Origin: Daejeonella sp. H1SJ63
GTDB taxonomy: Bacteria > Bacteroidota > Bacteroidia > Sphingobacteriales > Sphingobacteriaceae
Assembly (NCBI RefSeq): GCF_029360775.1
Contig: NZ_JARKMZ010000007.1
Span: 220,779 to 284,778, forward strand
Direction: 5' to 3'
DNA: 64,000 nucleotides
Under the pieces are notes generated by a model. It saw only the letters and a list, made by a program, of their open reading frames with translations. It had not been told where the DNA came from and did not search any database. The position numbers were made by a program, and so were the translations under genes. Positions 57,310-64,000 of the stretch are shown one piece after another; within the stretch, counting starts at the first letter, position 1; each line of letters begins with the position of its first letter.

Positions 57310-57880
57310 TTGCTGTAGAGGCACGACGAAGCAATCTCATGAAAAAGGCCAGACCCTGCATCAGCAGATTTCTCTTAGCAGCAATTAAACTTCTCAATAT
57401 ACAATCCTACCCGCTCGTTCGACCTGTCTGCCGGCAGGCAGGAATGACGTGCTTCGCTGGCCTTGCACTGTGAATATTTGATAGAAACAAATTTTGACTA
57501 TGCATTAAGGTGGCGGGTCAAGCCCGCCATGACAGCGAAATGTTTAGGGAATGAGGAGATTCCGGCCTCCGCCGGAATCTCCCCTCTCTCAAAATACCGA
57601 TTGTCATCGTGGCGAAAGCCACGACCCCGTTCTCTTTAATACTAACTTATCATCGTGACATCCCCAAGACCTCATATACCATAATTTAGACCACAATTTT
57701 GTCATCCCTGATGAGGAACGAAGAGGGACCTTCGCACTGTTTAAAACAAATTGCTTTATTGATAATTTCTACCTTCCTCCTGATAAGATCCTTCATCGCC
57801 TTCAATATCGCCGTAAAATCAAAAAATCATTGGCTCCTCAGGATGACACAGTGCATTAACGAAATGTGGAGGTTTGTTTC
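57310..57880. repeat. Repeat-rich gap after the flippase, with direct copies of the 43.1-43.35 kb repeats
   Basis: The 728-bp gap 57216-57943 has no gene. It includes a CTGCATCAGCAGATTTCTC phrase (about 57356) and a CTCGTTCGACCTGTCTGCC hairpin ending AATGACG (about 57414-57450), both shared with 43.1 kb. Further hairpins are TGGCGGG/CCCGCCA (57511-57529), GGAGATTCCGGC/GCCGGAATCTCC (57555-57582), and GTCAT plus CGTGGC-GAAA-GCCACG (57603-57623). A GTCATCC...GGATGAC element of about 155 bp (57701-57856) overlaps the 57728-57877 copy of 43197-43350. Confidence 0.78.
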
Positions 57881-57943
57881 TTAGTCCTGATTAAATTGGC
57901 AAACCCTATCAGGGACATACAAAAATTCTTAATTCTTAATTCC

Positions 57944-59608
57944 TCAAAACCTATACATCAGCCCAAACTTCACCTGATAATTCAGCCTGTCCCAACCGGT
58001 ATGAAAGTATTCAGGAGTACGACCATAGAGTACATACTGATAATTGAGTGACCGTATCATAGCCCCCTTTACACTAAATACCAGATTCTTATAATCCCAG
58101 TCGGCTGAAAGGGCAGCACTCATATCCACATACTTTTTTCGGTAATCCGGTGGATCGTTGTACATCTGATAATAGAAATCATTATTATGCAGATAGCGCT
58201 CAAACTGAAGTCCTATTCTTTTCAGGCCTTTAAACCAACTGATGTCAAGCGACTGCAGATTACTTCCCGGACCAATACCCGCTCCCAATACCTGCCCCAT
58301 ATGAGTATAGCCCTGCCTGATTACTGAACTGGTATACCAGCCTCCCTTTTCCGGAATATAGGCCTGCTGCAATTCCGTAAATTCCAATGAAGTTTGTATA
58401 TATTCTCCCGGACGCTTATTCAGAGGTGTAATTTTCCTGATGCCAAGTAAATAAGCCGCCGACCTGTCGGGTTCTTTTAGAAAAGAACTGAGAAATTGCT
58501 TACCCTGATGTCCGTATTCTCCGTAGACCTCTGCATTCGCTTCCTGCAATACCCAGCGAAAGAACAGGCTGGAATACCGGTCCCTGATGGATGCAGCCTC
58601 TATGCTTTCAAAAGGAAGCAGTACCGGAAGGAAATCCGAGATTCTCTTTCCCGCATCCTGATGATACATCTGCGATACCTGGCTTGCCCCGATAAACAAT
58701 CCCCGAACCCCTTTAGGATTATAAGTGAATACAAATCCTGAAAGAAAGCGCCAGTCATCTCTTTTGGGGATATAAAGCGATTGACCGTTATACACCCTGT
58801 TTTCCTGCGGAGCTAATATCCCGGAATTTTCCAGACGACCTGCAATCAGCTGTGCTTCAAATGAACCGATCGGAGTTTGAACGGGCCGGCTGGTATTCAG
58901 GGTAAGATGCTTAAAACCCGGTGCATTGTTACTCATCAGCAGTGAACTCCTTCTCCCCGGACCCCACCAAAGATTTTCATTGGAAATACCAACAGAAACC
59001 GGATCAAAAGTTAAACGTACGCTGCTCTGTCCCCAGAATAATTTTGAATAAGGATCTTCTCCGTAACGTTCCGTGATATCCGATACATTAAAATAATTCT
59101 GGTAATACTTTGCCCAAACTACATCATACTGCTCAGACGGGAAGCCCTCATATTCTAAATTCTCTGCATAGACATACTCCGGTTTCAATTGAACACTCAA
59201 TGGACCATATTTGAAGAAGGCTCCGAAACTCAATTGAGTCTGATTTCCCTTTGCAGGAATCAGGGCTCCGTCATTCCAGTCATAAGGAAGCAGAGAATTA
59301 TACTGCTGCTGCAGACTTAATGGCAATAACTGAAAATATGCCTTATCCCCCGACCAGCTTAAACGGCTCTTAAACTTTAAAAGGCTATTTTCTGCTGAAA
59401 GAGTATCCATTCCTGATTTCAATTGATCTCCGGCAAAAAGAGGCCTGATCGTAAAGGAAATGAGTGAATCCCTGTTGCCCAGCAATTGCTCCCTGCGATA
59501 GGAATCTTCCAGCACCGGCATACCTACCGGCAGCGTCTGTGCATAACTTATTCCCTGGATCAGCAGGACAGCTAAGAGAATCGTCAATAAGGCCTTTTTC
59601 CGCATCAT
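57944..59608 (-). CDS. Wzi-like capsule assembly outer-membrane protein (copy B)
   Basis: About 554 residues from the ATG at 59608, which follows the upstream stop as TAATATG. An ATG at 59623 would overlap that gene and precede the signal peptide awkwardly. Signal peptide MRKKALLTILLAVLLIQGISYAQ minus its last residues, then LPVGMPVLEDSYRREQL. A barrel-like pattern with NENLWWGPGRRSSLLMSNNAPGFKH and a closing strand ending GLMYRF. The W-W-G-P-G motif and length match Wzi-family proteins. It is a close paralogue of copy C at 60632, and its stop is adjacent to two CTTAATT units. Confidence 0.85.
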   Translation of the reverse strand: MMRKKALLTILLAVLLIQGISYAQTLPVGMPVLEDSYRREQLLGNRDSLISFTIRPLFAGDQLKSGMDTLSAENSLLKFKSRLSWSGDKAYFQLLPLSLQQQYNSLLPYDWNDGALIPAKGNQTQLSFGAFFKYGPLSVQLKPEYVYAENLEYEGFPSEQYDVVWAKYYQNYFNVSDITERYGEDPYSKLFWGQSSVRLTFDPVSVGISNENLWWGPGRRSSLLMSNNAPGFKHLTLNTSRPVQTPIGSFEAQLIAGRLENSGILAPQENRVYNGQSLYIPKRDDWRFLSGFVFTYNPKGVRGLFIGASQVSQMYHQDAGKRISDFLPVLLPFESIEAASIRDRYSSLFFRWVLQEANAEVYGEYGHQGKQFLSSFLKEPDRSAAYLLGIRKITPLNKRPGEYIQTSLEFTELQQAYIPEKGGWYTSSVIRQGYTHMGQVLGAGIGPGSNLQSLDISWFKGLKRIGLQFERYLHNNDFYYQMYNDPPDYRKKYVDMSAALSADWDYKNLVFSVKGAMIRSLNYQYVLYGRTPEYFHTGWDRLNYQVKFGLMYRF

Positions 59609-59609
59609 A

Positions 59610-60275
59610 TTATCTGAATTCAATTGCCTTTATACTGATATTATCCACCGACCAGCTTTCATTGCAATTTTTATTGACCATATCCGGGTCCTCAAGCTGA
59701 GCAAAGCATCCTATATCCAGAGTGCTTCCGGTATGTTCAATAGTACGCAGTATCCGATACAAAGAGGTACCTCCTTTAGAATCCTTTAGTTTACAGGCAC
59801 CCGGCAGATCGGTTTTAATAGCATTACTATTGGGCTTGTTATTAAAGAATACAAATCCACCATTAACATGAGAGGGTTGCAATACCGGAAAAGCCTGTGA
59901 ACAATTCGTACACAAACCATTCGCAAAGGTTGAATAGATTGCACTCCAGCCATCAATATTCATAATCCAGATATCCGGTCCTTCGGGTTTTACCGCATTA
60001 CCATCCCAGGTATCGTGTATATACAGGTCAAAACTAATCTGAACCATATTATGTTTCGGTAAACTATCCAATCGCAAATCAAAGCCATTTTCAGAATACC
60101 TGCCGATTACCTTCGATCCATTGTACTCCCCGATTTTACCATTTATGATCTTCGCCAGACTACCATTCTCAAAATCATTATGATAGATAATCGTATCCTT
60201 CTGCAGGCCCTTGCAGGATGCGAAAGCGAGTATGATCAGAATACTCAGAATGATATAGCGGAACCGGTTATTCAT
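59610..60275 (-). CDS. Lipoprotein with a beta-sandwich-like (carbohydrate-binding?) domain
   Basis: 221 residues from the ATG at 60275, giving MNNRFRYIILSILIILAFASC with the lipid Cys at residue 21. A longer frame from 60371 would translate a repeat tract and is rejected. The mature part starts KDTIIYHNDFENGS and ends SWSVDNISIKAIEF, the N- and C-terminal strands commonly seen in jelly-roll/ConA-like domains that bind glycans. Paired cysteines (GLCTNCSQ; GACKL; IGCFAQ; NKNCNE) suggest disulfides. It sits between two Wzi-like genes, 1 nt before copy B. Glycan binding is inference; no enzyme motif is seen. Confidence 0.75.
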   Translation of the reverse strand: MNNRFRYIILSILIILAFASCKGLQKDTIIYHNDFENGSLAKIINGKIGEYNGSKVIGRYSENGFDLRLDSLPKHNMVQISFDLYIHDTWDGNAVKPEGPDIWIMNIDGWSAIYSTFANGLCTNCSQAFPVLQPSHVNGGFVFFNNKPNSNAIKTDLPGACKLKDSKGGTSLYRILRTIEHTGSTLDIGCFAQLEDPDMVNKNCNESWSVDNISIKAIEFR

Positions 60276-60631
60276 AGTATTGAGTATTGCGTAATGAGTA
60301 TTGCGTATTGCGATTAAATTGTGCTTCATTTCCCGATATCGGTTTACTATCAAAAAAATACAATTCAGCACAACCCCTGGGCGTCACGCTTGTCCCCTCC
60401 GGAGGGGCCAGGGGGAGGATTTACATTCGACCTCCCCCTCCTTTGCACTTTTCCCTTCGCGCCCCCCTCCAAAGGGGGACAGGAATTCTGCTTCAATTAT
60501 TATTATTCATTTTAAACCCTAAATTCCATCATTCATCATTCACCTCTTTACCACTGATCTGAATAGGAACCTCGTAATTCGTAATTCGTAATTCGTAATT
60601 CGTAATTCGTAATTCTTAATTCTTAATTGAA
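60276..60631. repeat. Gap with C-rich palindromes and a 7-bp microsatellite
   Basis: GAGTATTGCGTAATGAG-type phrases lie at 60280-60310 (also near 23406). A CCCCTCCGGAGGGG palindrome lies at 60394-60407, with the matching TGTCCCC and GGGGGACA ends at 60391 and about 60474-60481. Six perfect CGTAATT units plus two CTTAATT units occupy 60573-60628, ending 3 nt before the stop of the Wzi-like gene. No gene is supported. Confidence 0.8.
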
Positions 60632-62233
60632 TCAAAACCTATAAACCACCCCCACCTCCCCATTCACATGAAAAACATTCCTATTCGCTGAACCATAAGG
60701 CCCCGACATCCACTGATAATTCACCGACTCTATCGCCTGCAGCTTCGCATTCAAAATAAACTTCTTATAAGTCCAATTACCCACTGCAGCCGCACTTAAA
60801 TCAATCCATGGGCCATAGCCATAAACATTGGCAAGATCTCCGTTATGCTCATAACGTTCCAGTTGTAAACCTATTCTTTTCAAACCCTTAACCCAGCTGA
60901 CATGCAAAGATTGAAGATTCCCGCCCGGGCCAATCCCGGCACCCAGAACTTCTCCGCGATTGGTATAGCCATGCAATACCTGACTATGCATATACCATTC
61001 ACCGGCATCCCTGAGAATACGATCAATAGCCTGCTCCATATGAGTTAATTCTACCCCTATCTGAACGTATTCATCCTTTCTGCTTTTATAAGAAATCAAT
61101 TTATTCATTCCTATGGTATAAGCCCTCGAATGCTCCGGACTCATCAGAAAATCACGGGTATTATAAGAATGATCATTCAGACCGTACTCAAAATATACCT
61201 CCGCACGGGAATTAGCTAAAAGCCAGCGGGCAAAGACAGAAGTCAGCTGATCTCTTCTTTTAGCATCCTCATTGGTATTTACTTTCTGAAAAGCCTGAAA
61301 GAGCGGCAGATAATCCCCAAAACCACTATCCATATCCTCATGATAAGTCTGGAAACTTCTGGTCAGACCCAAAAACAAACCCGGAACCCAGCGGGGCTGA
61401 TAGCTGAATACCATCCCTGATAAATACCTCCAGTCATCCGGCAGGCCTGGGGTATAACCTGAACCTTCCAGTCTTGCCGCAATAATCTGTGCTTCAACAG
61501 AGCCAATAGGGGTGCGTACAGGACGGGTAGTATTTAAAGTCAAATGCTTAAATCCGGCTGCGGTATTCGACATCAGGATGGAATTCTGCATACCCGGCCC
61601 CCACCAGAGATTTTCATTCGAAATACCGATTGAAAGCGGATCAAAATTCAGACGAATACTGCTTTGCCCCCAGCTTAGTTTTGAATAAGGATCATTACCG
61701 AAGCGAACCGGAAGATCTGCCATACCGTAATGAGAAAAGTTTTCTTTAAACTTAGCATTAGCCGCAAAAACATACTCCGGTTTGATCTGAATACTCAGCG
61801 GACCGGAATTGACAAAAAAACCGGCAGTCAGATAGGTCTGATATCCCTTTGCAGGAATCATCAGACCATCATTACGATTGTATGATGGATTTCCGCTATA
61901 GCGATGCTGCCATGAAAAAGGAAGAAGAAGAATACTGCTTTTGCCTGAAGCCGACTGGAAAATATTTTTACCCGGGTTTAAGAGACTATCGGATTCATTT
62001 CCCCTTCCTTTCTGTATGAAAGCAGGAGAAAGCGGACGAATGGTAAAGGAAAGAGTGGAATCCAGCTCTCCATTCAATTGTTGTCTCCGATAATAATCTT
62101 CGAAAGGCTGGAATCCAACAGGAATACTTTGGGCAAAAACAGGTGCAGAGAAAAAAACAGAGATTAAAATTAATCCAAAAAGGAAAGACCTTTGATCAGG
62201 TCTCAGGAGAATGTATGTATCTCTGCGTACCAA
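60632..62233 (-). CDS. Wzi-like capsule assembly outer-membrane protein (copy C)
   Basis: A 533-residue protein. A hydrophobic signal (about 17-34, LFGLILISVFFSAPVFAQ) precedes SIPVGFQPFEDYYRRQQL, nearly the same mature start as copy B. It shares ISNENLWWGPGMQNSILMSN and RTPIGSVEAQIIAARLEGSG with copy B, and closes with a strand ending GVVYRF. It probably forms an outer-membrane barrel that binds or displays the polysaccharide. It follows the NDP-sugar dehydratase by 24 nt, so dehydratase, copy C, lipoprotein and copy B appear to form a minus-strand unit. Confidence 0.85.
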   Translation of the reverse strand: MVRRDTYILLRPDQRSFLFGLILISVFFSAPVFAQSIPVGFQPFEDYYRRQQLNGELDSTLSFTIRPLSPAFIQKGRGNESDSLLNPGKNIFQSASGKSSILLLPFSWQHRYSGNPSYNRNDGLMIPAKGYQTYLTAGFFVNSGPLSIQIKPEYVFAANAKFKENFSHYGMADLPVRFGNDPYSKLSWGQSSIRLNFDPLSIGISNENLWWGPGMQNSILMSNTAAGFKHLTLNTTRPVRTPIGSVEAQIIAARLEGSGYTPGLPDDWRYLSGMVFSYQPRWVPGLFLGLTRSFQTYHEDMDSGFGDYLPLFQAFQKVNTNEDAKRRDQLTSVFARWLLANSRAEVYFEYGLNDHSYNTRDFLMSPEHSRAYTIGMNKLISYKSRKDEYVQIGVELTHMEQAIDRILRDAGEWYMHSQVLHGYTNRGEVLGAGIGPGGNLQSLHVSWVKGLKRIGLQLERYEHNGDLANVYGYGPWIDLSAAAVGNWTYKKFILNAKLQAIESVNYQWMSGPYGSANRNVFHVNGEVGVVYRF

Positions 62234-62257
62234 TACAATAGCTGAATGAGGGTTTAA

Positions 62258-64000
62258 TTAAATATTAGTAATCGTTTTGACCGGAGTATCTATACGATTA
62301 TCTAACTCCTCATAGATCGAATTATTGCTCTTAAACTCAGGTACAATCTCCTTCATTTTAACAACCACCTGGCGGTCTTTATATTCACAACTCAATTTAA
62401 TCAGTTCTCGGATATGCTCATTGATGGTCTGGAAATGATACTCCCGAACCTGAGCCACCATAATCTTCTCATGATGAGTCGGCATGGTATTTTCCATGTC
62501 ATTTAATAATTCCTCATAGAGCTTTTCCCCGGGTCTTAGTCCTGAAAATTCGATGGCAATATCCTGATGAGGAACCAAACCCGATAAACGGATCATCTTT
62601 TTGGCCAGTTCCACAATTTTAACGGATTTACCCATATCGAAGATAAAGATCTCACCTCCTTCTCCCATCGACCCGGCCTCCAATACCAAACGGCAGGCCT
62701 CGGGTATAGTCATAAAATAGCGGGTAATTTCAGGATGGGTCACCGTAATCGGGCCGCCTTTCTGAATCTGGGCCTTAAAACGGGGAATGACAGAACCATT
62801 GGATCCGAGTACATTCCCAAAACGGGTGGTAATAAATTTGGTATTCACCCCCGAACGGTCCTGGTTCAGATGGCTGAGTCCGTTGGTATAAATTGCAGGT
62901 TCCTGATATTTAAATGAATTAAAGAGCGACTGAACATAGATCTCAGCAATCCTTTTGGAAGCCCCCATTACATTGGTTGGGTTAACGGCTTTATCAGTTG
63001 AGATCATCACAAACTTCTCAACTCCATACTTCACTGATAGATCTGAAACTACCTTAGTTCCCATTACATTCGTACGCACTGCCTCTCCGGGATTATGTTC
63101 CATAAGAGGAACATGTTTATAGGCAGCTGCATGGTATACATAATGTGGCTTAAATGTTTGAAACAAAAGTTCCATCCTGCATTGATCCCGTACATCACCT
63201 ATAAAAGAATGAAAATTATTATTCAGATTATTTTCCTGCAACTCCAGTTGAAGTTCATGTAAAGGGGTTTCACTCTGATCATTCAAAATAATCATCTGAG
63301 GTAAAAACTGGGATATCTGCCTTACAATCTCAGATCCGATTGAGCCTGCAGCACCGGTAACTAATACACGCCTGCCTTTTAACTGATCGCCAATGATATC
63401 ATTATTAATCTCGATGGGTTCACGTTCCAGCAGATCCTCAATTTTAATATTCTGCAATTGTTTGCTGGAAAGCTGTCCATTGATCCAGGAACGAACCGGA
63501 GGCAGGGTTAATACCTTTACGTCATTCTCAAGACAAATATCCACAATTCTATTTTTTCGTTCAGATGGAATACTCTGGGATGCTATGATCAAATCCTCTA
63601 TTTTTTCCTGCTTAACAAGCGATAAAAAGTCGCGGGTATGATAAATCTTAATCCCGTCTATTGCTTTGCCTGACTTTCGCTCATCGTCATCAATAAAGGC
63701 TGTAAGCAACATATTCACTTTGTTATCATGATCCAGAGTTCGCTTTGCAGCAATACCGGCCTCACCTGCACCATAGATAATTACCCTTTGCTTATCCATG
63801 CGAAAATTCTTTATGTACATAAAGAAGTATTTCACCATAATTCTGTAGGTAATCAGCAATAAAAAACCGGTCAAGCCATTAATAATAAGTATTACATTGG
63901 AAATATAGGGTTCCTTACCAAAGCTGAGCAGGATTAGATTCACTATAAAAAACAGGCCATTACTAATCAGAACAGAGAAAAGTATCCTGAATGAATCCTG
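62258..64000 (-). CDS. WbpM/PglF-type NDP-sugar 4,6-dehydratase, N-terminus beyond window
   Basis: At least 581 codons are open to the right edge. A GTG at 63943 is not the real start, because the frame continues upstream as a hydrophobic segment (FSVLISNGLFFIVNL), as expected of the four-helix N-terminus of this family. Two Rossmann domains follow: RVIIYGAGEAGIAAKR, then RRVLVTGAAGSIGSEIVRQI with MISTDKAVNPTNVMGASKR, in which Met replaces the usual Tyr of Y-x3-K, as in FlaA1/PglF/WbpM. It makes UDP-4-keto-6-deoxy-hexosamines for QuiNAc, FucNAc or bacillosamine-like sugars at the inner membrane. The partner reductase or aminotransferase is not visible. Confidence 0.93.
   Translation of the reverse strand, partial: QDSFRILFSVLISNGLFFIVNLILLSFGKEPYISNVILIINGLTGFLLLITYRIMVKYFFMYIKNFRMDKQRVIIYGAGEAGIAAKRTLDHDNKVNMLLTAFIDDDERKSGKAIDGIKIYHTRDFLSLVKQEKIEDLIIASQSIPSERKNRIVDICLENDVKVLTLPPVRSWINGQLSSKQLQNIKIEDLLEREPIEINNDIIGDQLKGRRVLVTGAAGSIGSEIVRQISQFLPQMIILNDQSETPLHELQLELQENNLNNNFHSFIGDVRDQCRMELLFQTFKPHYVYHAAAYKHVPLMEHNPGEAVRTNVMGTKVVSDLSVKYGVEKFVMISTDKAVNPTNVMGASKRIAEIYVQSLFNSFKYQEPAIYTNGLSHLNQDRSGVNTKFITTRFGNVLGSNGSVIPRFKAQIQKGGPITVTHPEITRYFMTIPEACRLVLEAGSMGEGGEIFIFDMGKSVKIVELAKKMIRLSGLVPHQDIAIEFSGLRPGEKLYEELLNDMENTMPTHHEKIMVAQVREYHFQTINEHIRELIKLSCEYKDRQVVVKMKEIVPEFKSNNSIYEELDNRIDTPVKTITNI

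Noticed and set aside
60276-60371. Longer N-terminus for the lipoprotein at 59610
   Set aside because: The extra codons translate a GTATTGCGTAATGAG-type repeat tract, while the Met at 60275 gives a clean lipoprotein signal with lipobox.

Overview
The window looks like a chromosomal segment from a Bacteroidota bacterium, most probably of the Sphingobacteriaceae (Pedobacter-like). The evidence is a 2366-residue SprA (type IX secretion outer-membrane translocon) in the order ruvA-sprA-gcvH-vanZ, a MaeB with a phosphotransacetylase tail, Bacteroidota-type Wzi and six-SLBB export proteins, and repeated promoter cores of the Bacteroidota TAnnTTTG type. I see no tRNA, rRNA, CRISPR array, prophage or intact insertion sequence. 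The family assignment is inference; the phylum is well supported.

Region 1 (1-23.4 kb) is almost entirely minus-strand housekeeping. Read in transcription order it runs: amidohydrolase, nitronate monooxygenase-like protein, acylphosphatase, Wzx-like flippase, dut, TPR protein, DUF4292-like lipoprotein, EnvC-like factor, two TatA-type proteins, gatA, LysM lytic transglycosylase, maeB, ruvA, sprA, then gcvH, a VanZ-like protein, a 44-residue lipoprotein and a truncated feoA at the left edge. Many neighbours overlap or abut. Two clean promoters with palindromes are visible, in front of feoA and gcvH.

Region 2 (23.6-33.4 kb) holds rlmN and a comF-family gene on the plus strand. A strong bidirectional terminator follows, then a multi-PAS hybrid histidine kinase, glyA and scpA on the minus strand, and dxs on the plus strand.

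Region 3 (33.4-64 kb) is a surface polysaccharide locus of Wzx/Wzy type. It contains glycosyltransferases, a Wzy-like polymerase/ligase, a GDP-mannose 4,6-dehydratase, a hexapeptide acetyltransferase, an asparagine-synthase-type amidotransferase, the initiating polyprenyl glycosylphosphotransferase, Wzi, an SLBB export protein (Wza-like), Wzz, a Wzx flippase, two further tandem Wzi-like proteins with a lipoprotein between them, and a partial WbpM/PglF-type NDP-sugar dehydratase at the right edge. Together these could prime a sugar on undecaprenyl phosphate, extend it, flip it, polymerise it with length control, export it and anchor it. No tyrosine kinase domain is fused to Wzz.

The striking non-coding feature is that region 3 is full of intergenic repeats while region 1 has almost none. 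There are GTCAT-anchored hairpins, C-rich palindromes, a 7-bp microsatellite, and a tandem array of about 140-bp units bounded by TGTCATCC / GGGATGACA. A small GIY-YIG nuclease gene sits inside that array. Direct copies of some repeats bracket the polymerase gene and a 14-kb block, suggesting that the locus is assembled from exchangeable cassettes. The repeat-plus-GIY-YIG pairing is my best candidate for an undescribed system.
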